This document shows positions 8,089 through 16,021 of a DNA stretch of 64,000 nt, piece by piece. This DNA is from Streptomyces sp. NBC_00483 (GTDB lineage Bacteria > Actinomycetota > Actinomycetes > Streptomycetales > Streptomycetaceae): the NCBI RefSeq assembly GCF_036013745.1, contig NZ_CP107880.1:2294001-2358000 (forward strand). The letters are read 5' to 3'. A model generated the notes under the pieces. The model did not search any database, was not told the DNA's origin, and was given only the letters and a program-made list of their open reading frames with translations. Position numbers and translations under genes: made by a program. Every line of letters starts with the position of its first letter. Position 1 is the first letter of the stretch.

Positions 8089-9492
8089 TCAGTGCTGCCA
8101 AGGGGTCGTGAGCGGGCCGAAGCCGGCCCGGTGGACGAGGCGTTCGGCGCGTTCCTGGGCCTCCTCCATCAGCGCCTCCTCGTCGACGAGGGTGCAGCGC
8201 CCCTCCTCGACGACGACGCGTCCGCCGACGACGGTCATCTCCACATCGCCGCCGCGCGCGGAGTAGACGAGCGCGGCCACCGCGCGGTGCAGCGGGCGCA
8301 GGTGGGGGCGGTCGAGTGCCACCACGGCGAGGTCGGCGGGCGCGCCGGGCGCGAGCACCCCGGCGCCGTTGCCGACGTACCGGCCGCCTTCCCGGGTGGC
8401 CAGTTCCATGGCCTCCTCGCAGCGCGCCACCGCCGGGTCGAGCGTGTCGAGGCGCTGGGTGAACAAGGTCTGCTTCATGACCTCGAACATGTCCTGGCGG
8501 TGCCCCGCACTGGGCCCGTCGGTGCCGAGAGACACCACGGCCCCGGCATCGCGCAGGCGGCGCAGCGGCATCACTCCGGAGGCGAGGTACGCGTTGGAGG
8601 CCGGGTTGTGGGCGACCGCGGCGCCGCGTTCCCCGACCGCCTTGGCCTCGGCGTCGTCGAGCCAGACGGCGTGCGCGAGGGTGGCGCGCTCGTCGAGGAG
8701 CCCTTCCGCGGCGAGCCAGCTCACGGGCCTGATCCCGTACGCGTCCAGGTAGCTCGCCGGGTCCTTGGCGCCCTCGCTGCAGTGCGTGTGCCACCGGGCG
8801 CCGAACTCATGGGCCAACCCGGCGGCGCCGCGCATCAGTTCCTGGTCGCCGTAGCTGAGGTTGAGCGGGGCGGGCCAGATCTCGACGGCGGATCCGGGCG
8901 GCCGGGCCCGCATGCAGTCCCGCGTGATGTCGAGTTCCTCGGCGACGGAGTAGCGGAAGAGCTCGTCGGGCAGTCCGCGCGCCGCGGCGACGGCGGTCTT
9001 GTGCCCGATCATGCCGCGCGCGACGACGCCGCGAAGTCCGGTCGCCTCGATGGCGCCGGCCACCGAGAGAACCGTTTCGGCGTCGGTCGGCGCGTAGTGG
9101 TTGTCGACGACCGTGGTGATGCCCGAGCGCAGCGCCTCCACCGCGCCGAGCGTCGCCGCGACCCGCGCGTCCTCGGCGTCCACCGCGATCGAGTACGGCC
9201 ACATGAACTCGCACAGCCACGGCCAGATCGACTGCCCCTCGCCGAGGCCCCTGGCCAGCGCCTGGAAGAGATGGCTGTGCCCGTCCACGAACCCCGGCAG
9301 CACCGCCCGGCCCCGGCAGTCCACCACCCGCGCGCCCCGCCACCCGGCCTCGATCTCCGCCGCCGGGCCCACCGCCACGATCCGGTCGCCCACCACCGCG
9401 ACGGCGCCGGGCTCGTACACGTTCCTGCCGTCGTCCACGGTGACCACATGGCCACCGGTGAACAAGAGGTCGCACTGCCGCACGGAGTCCAT
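8089..9492 (-). CDS. Amidohydrolase deaminase, ATZ/TRZ type (guanine / 8-oxoguanine deaminase-like)
   Basis: A 467-aa amidohydrolase of the AtzB/TrzN/guanine deaminase group. Metal and active-site motifs visible are DGHSHLFQALARG (HxH), WHTHCSE, LAHAVWLDD and GTDGPSAG. ATG start at 9492 with GGAGG directly upstream; an in-frame ATG at 9543 lies inside the candidate operator and was rejected. The reaction would be hydrolytic removal of an amino or other leaving group from a triazine, purine or pyrimidine ring. It is the first gene of the minus-strand block, with the permease 123 bp downstream. The exact substrate is not readable from sequence. Confidence 0.8.
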   Translation of the reverse strand: MDSVRQCDLLFTGGHVVTVDDGRNVYEPGAVAVVGDRIVAVGPAAEIEAGWRGARVVDCRGRAVLPGFVDGHSHLFQALARGLGEGQSIWPWLCEFMWPYSIAVDAEDARVAATLGAVEALRSGITTVVDNHYAPTDAETVLSVAGAIEATGLRGVVARGMIGHKTAVAAARGLPDELFRYSVAEELDITRDCMRARPPGSAVEIWPAPLNLSYGDQELMRGAAGLAHEFGARWHTHCSEGAKDPASYLDAYGIRPVSWLAAEGLLDERATLAHAVWLDDAEAKAVGERGAAVAHNPASNAYLASGVMPLRRLRDAGAVVSLGTDGPSAGHRQDMFEVMKQTLFTQRLDTLDPAVARCEEAMELATREGGRYVGNGAGVLAPGAPADLAVVALDRPHLRPLHRAVAALVYSARGGDVEMTVVGGRVVVEEGRCTLVDEEALMEEAQERAERLVHRAGFGPLTTPWQH

Positions 9493-9541
9493 TGAGCCTC
9501 CAGGGTCAAGGGGGTCTCGGCCATCGGCCCGGCCATATTTC

Positions 9542-9557
9542 ACATTGCATGCAACAT
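9542..9557. promoter_or_regulatory. Candidate operator 2 of the FCD regulator
   Basis: ACATTGCATGCAACAT, the reverse complement of ATGTTGCATGCAATGT, lies 50-65 bp upstream of the deaminase start and contains a perfect 10-bp palindrome TTGCATGCAA. It differs at one position from the site in front of the regulator gene. Confidence 0.65.
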
Positions 9558-9620
9558 ATTCCGGCCACTGGAACTGTCAACCCCTCATGCCCGTACGGGA
9601 CTTACGCAACCGGGGGACGC

Positions 9621-10820
9621 TCAGTCCGCCAACTCGTACGCATAGTCCGCCGTGAACGTCCCCGGCTCCCCCTTGCACCCGTCCGACTCCCCGGGCAGCT
9701 TCACCCACAGATACGCGTCGATCCGGGACTCCCCGGTCCGCAGCGTCGGGGACCGGCCCAGGGTGCGGCCGTCGGGGTCGCACCACTCGCCGTCGGGCGG
9801 GGCGCCGTTGCCGTTGCGGCTCGTGTCGATGACGGCGCCCAGTCCGCTCGGCCCGCCCATCGCGGCGAGCACCTTGCGGGCGTACGCGGTCTCGTCCGAC
9901 GTCCGGTGGAAGTTGGAGACGTTGGTGAACACGCCGTCGGACGACGCGGCCGACGCGGCGCCCGCCGCGCGAAGGCGGGCGGCCTGGGTGCCGGGCGGGT
10001 TCCAGGCGGAGTGTCCGGCGTCGTAGTAGACGCGGGCGCGCGGGTTCGCGGACTTGAGGGCCCGGCCCGCGTGCGCCAGCGCCTCGTAGCGGTCGGCCTG
10101 TCGGCTCTTGGACAGGCACTCCGTCTGGGACAGTGCGTCGGGCTCCAGGATCACGATGACCTCGCGGGAGCCGAGCCCCCGCGCGAACCTCTCGATCCAG
10201 TCGCCGTACGCGTCCAGGTCGGGCGCCCCGCCCTCGGAGTGCCCGCCGCAGTCACGGTCGGGGACGGCATAGGGCACGAGCACCGGTACCTGCCCGGCGC
10301 TCGCCCCGGCCGAGGTGACCGCGCGCACCCGCGCGGTGATCGTGGCAGGCGCGTAGTCGGCGAACCAGACGGCGGCCGGGCGGTTCGCAATCCGGGACTC
10401 GATGAGCGGGCGGCGCGGGTCGGAGCGATTGGCCCGCACCCATTCGAGGACCTGGGAGTCGCCGTACCGGTACAGGCCGCTCGCGGCGGGCGGGGCGCTC
10501 GACGGCTTCGGCCGGGCGGGGGCCGACTTCTTGGGCTTCGGCTTCGGCTTCGAACTCTTCGACGGTGAGGGCGAGTTACTGGTCGGCGACGGGGTCGGCA
10601 CCGCGGGCAGTGGGCGCAGGCTGGGAGACCCGCTGACGGTCGGGCGTGCCTCGTCGGCCTCGGCCCTGTCGCGGTCGAGGGCGGACACGAGGCCCACTAC
10701 GGTGCCGACGGCCACCACGGCCGAGGCCGCCGCGGCGAGCGCTCCGCGCGCCGTCCTGCGGCGCCGCTCCGCCCGCCGTTCGGCCAGCCGCCGCGCGCGT
10801 AAGCCCGACACCGCACTCAC
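9621..10820 (-). CDS. Glycoside hydrolase family 6 (endoglucanase / cellobiohydrolase)
   Basis: A 399-aa protein with a GTG start at 10820 behind GGAGGGGGAGG. A basic N-terminus and one hydrophobic segment (about residues 26-48) act as signal or anchor. A Pro/Ser/Lys linker (about 60-113) leads to a GH6 catalytic domain (about 116-399). GH6 landmarks are PDRDCGG (Asp190), ILEPDAL (Asp228, the catalytic-acid position) and EWCDPDGR near the end. GH6 enzymes cleave beta-1,4-glucan by inversion. No cellulose-binding module is present, so a secreted or membrane-anchored minimal enzyme is likely. It is divergent from the DUF5995 gene across a 90-bp gap. I saw no clear CebR-type operator. Confidence 0.88.
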   Translation of the reverse strand: MSAVSGLRARRLAERRAERRRRTARGALAAAASAVVAVGTVVGLVSALDRDRAEADEARPTVSGSPSLRPLPAVPTPSPTSNSPSPSKSSKPKPKPKKSAPARPKPSSAPPAASGLYRYGDSQVLEWVRANRSDPRRPLIESRIANRPAAVWFADYAPATITARVRAVTSAGASAGQVPVLVPYAVPDRDCGGHSEGGAPDLDAYGDWIERFARGLGSREVIVILEPDALSQTECLSKSRQADRYEALAHAGRALKSANPRARVYYDAGHSAWNPPGTQAARLRAAGAASAASSDGVFTNVSNFHRTSDETAYARKVLAAMGGPSGLGAVIDTSRNGNGAPPDGEWCDPDGRTLGRSPTLRTGESRIDAYLWVKLPGESDGCKGEPGTFTADYAYELAD

Positions 10821-10910
10821 CCTCCCCCTCCAGGTCCGCCGTTCCCTCGTTCTGGGGAAGCCCCCGGCCAGCCGACGTCCGCGTAAGGCTACGGCTGGGA
10901 CGCTGCGTTC

Positions 10911-11624
10911 ATGGCGCAGTTGGAGCGGTTCGCACAGGCCCGGATCCCCGCTCAAGGGGTCGACATCGTGATCGCACGGATGCGCGCGCTCGGCGCGGAT
11001 CTGCCACCGCGCGACGGCGTGGCCGTCTTCAACCGGGTCTATCTCTCCGTCACGGAGGAGGTCGACCGGGTCATCGACGGGGGGCTCGCGGGCGGCTTCC
11101 CGGACCGGGGAGCGGCGGTCACGCTGGACGTCCGGTTCGCCGAGCGCTATCTCGTGGCGGTCGACGCGGCGGCCCACGGCGCGCGCCCGCCCGCCTGCTG
11201 GCGGCCCCTGTTCCAGCTCCGCCGGCATCCCGGCGTACGCCCGTTGCAGTTCGCGCTCGCGGGCATCAATGCGCACATCGGGCACGATCTGGCGCTCGCC
11301 GTCGTGGACGCGTGTCGCACGCTGGGCTGCGAACCGGACGCACTGGAGGATGAGTTCGAGCGCGTGGGCGACCTCCTCGTCTCGCTGGAGGAGCGCATCC
11401 GCGAAGAGCTGATGCCGGGCCCCGACCTGCTCCAGGTCGCCGATCCACTGACCCATCTGCTCGGCGCGTGGAGCCTGGAGCGCGCCCGCGACGGCGCGTG
11501 GGGAGCGGCCCGCGCCCTGTGGGCGCTGCGCGATCTTCCGTCCGTGGAGGCCGAGTTCGCGCACCGGCTCGACGCGTCGGTGGGCCTGGTCGGCCGGATG
11601 CTGCTCACCCCGCTGCCCGACTGA
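10911..11624 (+). CDS. DUF5995 family protein
   Basis: A 237-aa predicted soluble helical protein. It resembles the DUF5995 family, common in Streptomyces, with the typical early segment VIARMRALGADLPPRDG, then FNRVYLSVTEEV and a middle ALAGINAHIGHDLALAV motif rich in His, Asn and Asp. The function is unknown. Several conserved His and Asp residues would allow metal binding, but that is a guess. It is transcribed away from the GH6 gene and ends about 155 bp before the LLM oxidoreductase. Confidence 0.75.
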   Translation: MAQLERFAQARIPAQGVDIVIARMRALGADLPPRDGVAVFNRVYLSVTEEVDRVIDGGLAGGFPDRGAAVTLDVRFAERYLVAVDAAAHGARPPACWRPLFQLRRHPGVRPLQFALAGINAHIGHDLALAVVDACRTLGCEPDALEDEFERVGDLLVSLEERIREELMPGPDLLQVADPLTHLLGAWSLERARDGAWGAARALWALRDLPSVEAEFAHRLDASVGLVGRMLLTPLPD

Positions 11625-11690
11625 CCCGGCCGAATCCGAGGGAACATCCGTACCCCGGCCGAGGGAACACCCGTACCGCGTCGGTACGTT

Positions 11691-11744
11691 GACACAGAGA
11701 TCCGCGCTGGCACAGAGATCCACGCTGACACAGAGATCCACGGT
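11691..11744. repeat. 18-bp tandem repeat, 3 copies
   Basis: Units GACACAGAGATCCGCGCT, GGCACAGAGATCCACGCT and GACACAGAGATCCACGGT are contiguous. They lie 35-88 bp upstream of the LLM oxidoreductase start. A TTGACA hexamer at 11689-11694 overlaps the first unit and could be a -35 element, though no convincing -10 follows. Just upstream, a ~23-bp segment containing GAGGGAACAYCCGTACC is also duplicated. Confidence 0.85.
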
Positions 11745-11778
11745 GTCGAACAGACCCGGCGAGCAAAGGAGCACGCAC

Positions 11779-12714
11779 ATGGCGACGACGACCCGACTCG
11801 GCCTCGGACTGCCCCAGATGAAGCAGTACGACATCGGCAGGGACATCCCGGACGTGGCGCGCGCGGCGGAGGCCGTGGGCTACGACAGCCTGTGGGTGTT
11901 CGAGCGGATCCTGTACCCCGAGCCCGCCACCCAGGGCCTGTACGGGATTCCCGGCCTGCCCTGGCCGGACCAGTACCGCTCCGTCGCCGACCCGCTCGTC
12001 GCGCTCACCCTGGCGGCGTCCGCCACGTCCCGCGCACGGCTCGGCACCAGCGTCCTCGTGGCGCCGCTGCACATCCCCTTCCAACTCGCCCGCTCCCTCG
12101 CCTCGTTGGACGCGGCGAGCGGGGGCCGCGTCGTCGCGGGGCTCGGCACGGGCTGGTCGCACGACGAGTACGCCGCGGCCGGCGTGGCGCCCTTCGAGCG
12201 GCGCGGCAAGGTGCTCGACGAGCTGGTCGACGTGTGCCGCGCGGTGTGGGGCCCGGACCCGGTGTCGTACGAGGGTGAGCTGACGACCGTCGCGCCGTCC
12301 GTGGTCGGCCCCAAGCCGGCCGGACCGCTGCCGATCCTGCTCCCGGCGAACAGCCCGAGGTCGGCCCGCCGCATGGTCGACAAGGCGGACGGCTGGATGC
12401 CCGCGGCGATGGGGGCCGAGGGCCTCAAGCAGCAGTGGGCCGACCTCCAGGCGCTCGCGGAGGAGCGCGGCCGCACCGCACCCCTGCAGACCGTGCTGCG
12501 CGTCAACACGGTCCACACCCGCGAGCCGTACACCGGCGAGGACCGCAGGCCGTTCCAGGGCAGCATCGACCAGATCGTGGAGGACCTGGTCGCGCACGAC
12601 GAGGTGGGCCTGGAGGAGATCCTGATCGAACTCCAGGGCCAGGCCCGGGACGCGGAGGAGCTCAAGGACGTCGCGGCGGAGCTGTACGAGAAGGCGCGCG
12701 CCGCAGGCGTCTGA
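11779..12714 (+). CDS. LLM-class F420-dependent oxidoreductase
   Basis: A 311-aa luciferase-like monooxygenase-fold protein. ATG start at 11779 with AAAGGAG upstream. Characteristic segments are GLGLPQMKQYD, the bulge region LGTSVLVAPLHIPFQLARSL, and GRVVAGLGTGWSHDEYAAAG. Family members use reduced F420 (or FMN) to oxidise or reduce alcohols, imines or activated alkenes. The physiological substrate cannot be inferred. It converges on the amino-acid monooxygenase gene with only 13 bp between stop codons. Confidence 0.85.
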   Translation: MATTTRLGLGLPQMKQYDIGRDIPDVARAAEAVGYDSLWVFERILYPEPATQGLYGIPGLPWPDQYRSVADPLVALTLAASATSRARLGTSVLVAPLHIPFQLARSLASLDAASGGRVVAGLGTGWSHDEYAAAGVAPFERRGKVLDELVDVCRAVWGPDPVSYEGELTTVAPSVVGPKPAGPLPILLPANSPRSARRMVDKADGWMPAAMGAEGLKQQWADLQALAEERGRTAPLQTVLRVNTVHTREPYTGEDRRPFQGSIDQIVEDLVAHDEVGLEEILIELQGQARDAEELKDVAAELYEKARAAGV

Positions 12715-12727
12715 TCTCCCGGCCCAC

Positions 12728-14446
12728 TCAGTCCTCCGGGAGCTCCACCGGCGCGATCTCGTCGAACACATCGCCCGGGCCGGGGTTCGACGCGTCCGTG
12801 CTGCCGCCCAGGTGGTGCATGACGCCCCACACCGCGTTCAGCGCGGTCTGCACGGCGCCCTCGGCCCACCCGGCCGTCCACGAGATGTCGTCACCGGCGA
12901 GGAAGATGCCCCGCCGGTCCTCGGGCAGGGTCTCCTGCATGAAGTGCGTGAACAGACGGCGCTGGTAGCGGTAGTGGCCGGGCAGGTTCGCCTTGAACGC
13001 GCCCATGAAGTACGGCTCGTTCTCCCAGGACACGGTCACCGGGTTGCCGATGATGTGCTTGCGGATGTCGACCTTCGGATAGATCTCGCCGAGCGACTTC
13101 AGCATGACTTCGAGGCGCTCGTTCGCCGACAGCGGCAGCCACTTCAGGCTGTCGTCGCACCACGTGTAGGAGAGGCAGATCGTGGCGGGCTTGTCCGGCC
13201 CGTCGTCGAGCAGGTAAGTACCGCGCGTCATCCGGTCGGTGAGCGTCATCGACATGACGTCACGGCCCGTGGCATTTCCCTTGTCGTCGACGGACTTGTC
13301 GAGCCAGAACGGCCGGTCCACCGGCACGAACAGCTTGCTGGACTCCATGTAGTGCGTGCGCTCGATCGCCGTCCAGTGGTCGATCGGGAACAGCTCGTCG
13401 TCGCAGTCCACCTTGGACAGCAGCATCCAGGACTGCGCGGTGAAGATCGCCGTCTTGTACGTACGGATGTCGCCGTCGGCGTCCGTGACGGTGATGTGGT
13501 TGCCGGCGGTGCGGGACAGCCGGGTCACGGCCGGGCGCGGCTTGCCGTCCACGTGCAGGGTGGACAGCGACGCCCCGGGCGCCCAGTGCACGATCTTCTC
13601 CGGCTCGCGCTCCCACAGGCGCAGCGGCAGCTGCTGCGAGCCGCCCTCGATGCCGCGGTGGTGGTCGTCGGCCTCGGTGTAGACGACGCGCAGGATTTCC
13701 AGAATGGAGTTGGGGAAGTCCGTGTCCCAACCACCCGTACCGAAGCCGACCTGGCCGAAGATCTCCCGGTGCCGGAAGGACTTGAACGCCTCGGACTCGC
13801 ACAGGAACCCGTAGAAGGTCTGGTTGTCGAGCTTCTCGACGAGCTTGCCCCAGATCTCGCGGATGCGCGGCACGTCGCGCTCGCGCATCGCCTGGTTCAT
13901 GTCGGAGAAGTCGGCGCCCTCGTCGAGGCACTTGTTCCAGGCCTCGGCGACGTCCCGGTAGACCTGCGGGAGGTCGGCGATCGTCTCGGCGTAGTGGGAC
14001 TCGCCCTTGAGGTCGACGACGGTCGAGGGCGTGGCCTCGGAGAGCGGGTTGGGGAACGCCCGCGTCTTCAGGTCGACCATGTCGATGTAGTGCTGCAGCG
14101 CCGTGGACGACGGCGGGAAGCGCATCGCGCCCATCTCGGCGGTCAGGTCCGAGGCCCCCGCCGGGGTGCCCTCGAAGCCGACCGTACGCAGCCGGCCGCC
14201 GATCTGGTCGGCCTCGTACACGACGGGCTTGAGGCCCATCTTCATCAGCTCGTACGCGGCGACGATGCCGGACAGGCCGCCGCCGATGACCGCGACCTCG
14301 GTGCCGTGCTCGGTCGCGGGTATCTGGCCGAGGCCCGCCGGGTGGGCGAGGAAGTCGTCGTACGCGTACGGGAAGTCCGGCCCGAACATCGTGATGGGCG
14401 GCTGGCCCTCGGTGTGCTGGGCGGCGGTGGGCACCGTGGACGTCAT
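12728..14446 (-). CDS. Flavin-dependent L-amino acid 2-monooxygenase (lysine/arginine/tryptophan type)
   Basis: A 572-aa flavin amine oxidase. The Rossmann motif VAVIGGGLSGIVAAYEL lies at about residues 51-67, followed by YEADQIGGRLRT; the C-terminal FAD-binding segment is GIFLAGDDISWTAGWAEGAV. Length and layout match the DavB/IaaM group (about 560 aa), which converts an L-amino acid to the amide one carbon shorter with loss of CO2. ATG start behind AAGGAG. The next gene downstream of its promoter side encodes a 263-aa nitrilase-type amidase, matching DavA. With a CAT-like permease nearby I favour lysine or arginine over tryptophan. Confidence 0.8.
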   Translation of the reverse strand: MTSTVPTAAQHTEGQPPITMFGPDFPYAYDDFLAHPAGLGQIPATEHGTEVAVIGGGLSGIVAAYELMKMGLKPVVYEADQIGGRLRTVGFEGTPAGASDLTAEMGAMRFPPSSTALQHYIDMVDLKTRAFPNPLSEATPSTVVDLKGESHYAETIADLPQVYRDVAEAWNKCLDEGADFSDMNQAMRERDVPRIREIWGKLVEKLDNQTFYGFLCESEAFKSFRHREIFGQVGFGTGGWDTDFPNSILEILRVVYTEADDHHRGIEGGSQQLPLRLWEREPEKIVHWAPGASLSTLHVDGKPRPAVTRLSRTAGNHITVTDADGDIRTYKTAIFTAQSWMLLSKVDCDDELFPIDHWTAIERTHYMESSKLFVPVDRPFWLDKSVDDKGNATGRDVMSMTLTDRMTRGTYLLDDGPDKPATICLSYTWCDDSLKWLPLSANERLEVMLKSLGEIYPKVDIRKHIIGNPVTVSWENEPYFMGAFKANLPGHYRYQRRLFTHFMQETLPEDRRGIFLAGDDISWTAGWAEGAVQTALNAVWGVMHHLGGSTDASNPGPGDVFDEIAPVELPED

Positions 14447-14553
14447 GGGGTACGGACTCCTTGCGGGTACTGAAGTGCTGGGCAGGAAGCGGGAGTTGAG
14501 GCCGTGCGGTCGGCCTCGGATGGTGAGCCTCAGGAGGTGAGCGGCAGGGCCGT

Positions 14554-15345
14554 TCAGGAGGCGAGCGAGCCGTAGAGGCCCGGGCGGCGGTCGCTCAGAT
14601 ACGGGTTGGCCGCGCGGGAGGCGGCGAGGAAGTCGGGGTCGGCGTCGGCGAACACGAGCTCCTCGCCGCGGCCCGCTCGGGCGCGGGCCACCCCGTCGGG
14701 ACCTGCGAGTGTGGAGAGCCCGACGAACTCGAACTCCCCTTCCGCGCCGACCCGGTTGACGTACGCGACGTACATCTGGTTCTCGAAGGCGCGCACCGGC
14801 ACGACCGATTCGGCGACGAACTGGAAGGGGTGCATCTGCGCCGTCGGCACGAGCAGCAGGTCGGTGCCGGCGAGGGCGTGCGCACGGACGTTCTCCGGGA
14901 ACTCGACGTCGTAGCAGATCATCAGGCCGACCCGCAGACCGTTCACCTCGGCCTGAACCACCGGCTGTTCACCGGGCGTGAACTGCTCGCGCTCGAAGCA
15001 GCCGAAGAGGTGCGTCTTGCGGTAGTTCGCGAGGCGGGCACCTTCGGCGGAGATCAGCTGTACGGAGTTGAAGACGGCGTCGCCCGCGCGCTCCGGGTAG
15101 CCGTAGGCGACGGCGAGGCCGTGCCGGTGCGCGATCTCGGCGATCGCGTCGGCCGCGTCCCCGTCGGCGGGCTCGGCGAGCCGGGCCACGTCGTCCCCGA
15201 TCGCGTACCCGGTCAGGAACATCTCCGAGGTCACGAGGACCCCGGCACCCGCGGCGGCGGCCCGGCCCGCGGCGGCGTCGAGAACCTTGAGGTTCGCGGC
15301 GGTCGAGCCGGGGTGTCCTGAGCTCTGGAGCAGGGCGGTGCGCAT
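14554..15345 (-). CDS. Carbon-nitrogen hydrolase (nitrilase family), probable omega-amino-amide amidase
   Basis: A 263-aa protein, close to the length of DavA-type 5-aminovaleramidase. The nitrilase triad is visible: Glu in TSEMFLTGY, Lys in NYRKTHLFG and Cys in LMICYDVEFPE. ATG start at 15345 with GAGGA upstream; the open frame extends further 5' but lacks a better start. It lies 107 bp upstream of the 2-monooxygenase gene on the same strand. It would hydrolyse the amide made by that enzyme to the free acid (5-aminovalerate if lysine, 4-guanidinobutyrate if arginine). Substrate assignment is inference. Confidence 0.85.
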   Translation of the reverse strand: MRTALLQSSGHPGSTAANLKVLDAAAGRAAAAGAGVLVTSEMFLTGYAIGDDVARLAEPADGDAADAIAEIAHRHGLAVAYGYPERAGDAVFNSVQLISAEGARLANYRKTHLFGCFEREQFTPGEQPVVQAEVNGLRVGLMICYDVEFPENVRAHALAGTDLLLVPTAQMHPFQFVAESVVPVRAFENQMYVAYVNRVGAEGEFEFVGLSTLAGPDGVARARAGRGEELVFADADPDFLAASRAANPYLSDRRPGLYGSLAS

Positions 15346-15445
15346 GCGTGTCCTCAACCGGTACGGGGCGGGGTTCGGGGTCACATAGAGTCTGCGGTCG
15401 CCCGTCACCCCGGACAAGAAGCACCTGTTGCACGCTGCCGAGCTG

Positions 15446-15485
15446 TTCGTTGCGTGATTTTCCCGCCGAACGGCGATTCGTTGCG
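15446..15485. promoter_or_regulatory. Candidate Lrp/AsnC sites upstream of the amidase gene
   Basis: Two direct copies of TTCGTTGCG (15446-15454 and 15477-15485) lie 31 bp apart, about 100-140 bp upstream of the amidase start. The same core occurs three times upstream of the APC permease. Spacing near three helical turns fits a multimeric Lrp-type regulator. Confidence 0.55.
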
Positions 15486-15500
15486 CGGGGCCCGTGGGCC

Positions 15501-15566
15501 TCGCTCAGACCGCGCTCGGGCGTCGCTCAGACCTCGCTCGGGCCTCACTCAGACCTCGCTACGCAG
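15501..15566. repeat. 22-bp tandem repeat, 3 copies
   Basis: TCGCTCAGAC recurs at 15501 and 15523 and as TCACTCAGAC at 15545, each followed by SGCGCTCGGG-like sequence. The period is exactly 22 bp. The array runs into the 3' end of the Lrp gene (stop at 15559) and sits next to the candidate Lrp sites. Confidence 0.8.
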
Positions 15567-16011
15567 GCGATCCCGACGTGAAACGCCGCATCAGCGGCGA
15601 CAGCACCAGCACCGATTTCGTCCGCTCGACGAACGGCTCCCCCGCGATCCGCTCCAGGACCCGCTCGAAGTGCCGCATGTCGGAGGCGAAGACCTGGACG
15701 ATCGCGTCCGCCTCACCGGTGACAGTGGAAGCGGACACGACCTCGGGGTAACGCTCCAGGCCTCGCCGGATCGCCTCCGGCGAGGTGTTGGAGCGGCAGT
15801 ACATCTCGATGAACCCCTCGGTCTCCCAGCCGAGCGCGGCCGGGTCGACGCGCACCGTGAACCCGGTGATCGCGCCGGTGGCCCGCAGCCGGTCCACGCG
15901 GCGCTTCACGGCGGGCGCGGACAGGCCGATCTGCTGGCCGATGTCGGCATAGGAGCGGCGGGCGTCCTCGGCGAGGGCGTGCACGATGCGTTCGTCGAGA
16001 TCGTTCAGCAA
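15559..16011 (-). CDS. Lrp/AsnC family transcriptional regulator
   Basis: A 150-aa protein with an N-terminal winged HTH (about residues 3-55; LDERIVHALAEDARRSYADI, then GLSAPAVKRRVDRL) and a C-terminal RAM/ligand-binding domain. The start is TTG at 16011 with no clear Shine-Dalgarno; it begins only 10 bp after the stop of the permease gene, so translational coupling is likely. Lrp proteins sense amino acids. The position between an amino-acid permease and the monooxygenase-amidase pair makes it the obvious local regulator. Confidence 0.87.
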   Translation of the reverse strand: MLNDLDERIVHALAEDARRSYADIGQQIGLSAPAVKRRVDRLRATGAITGFTVRVDPAALGWETEGFIEMYCRSNTSPEAIRRGLERYPEVVSASTVTGEADAIVQVFASDMRHFERVLERIAGEPFVERTKSVLVLSPLMRRFTSGSPA

Positions 16012-16021
16012 GGCAGGAGGT

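Noticed and set aside
5680..9495. Plus-strand open frame of about 1,270 codons opposite the regulator, permease and deaminase
   Set aside because: Antisense shadow of three well-supported genes; no domain is recognisable.
9493..9543. Deaminase start at 9543
   Set aside because: That ATG falls in the candidate operator and has no ribosome binding site; ATG at 9492 has GGAGG.
10821..10910. CebR-type operator between the GH6 gene and the DUF5995 gene
   Set aside because: No TGGGAGCGCTCCCA-like palindrome was found in the 90-bp gap.
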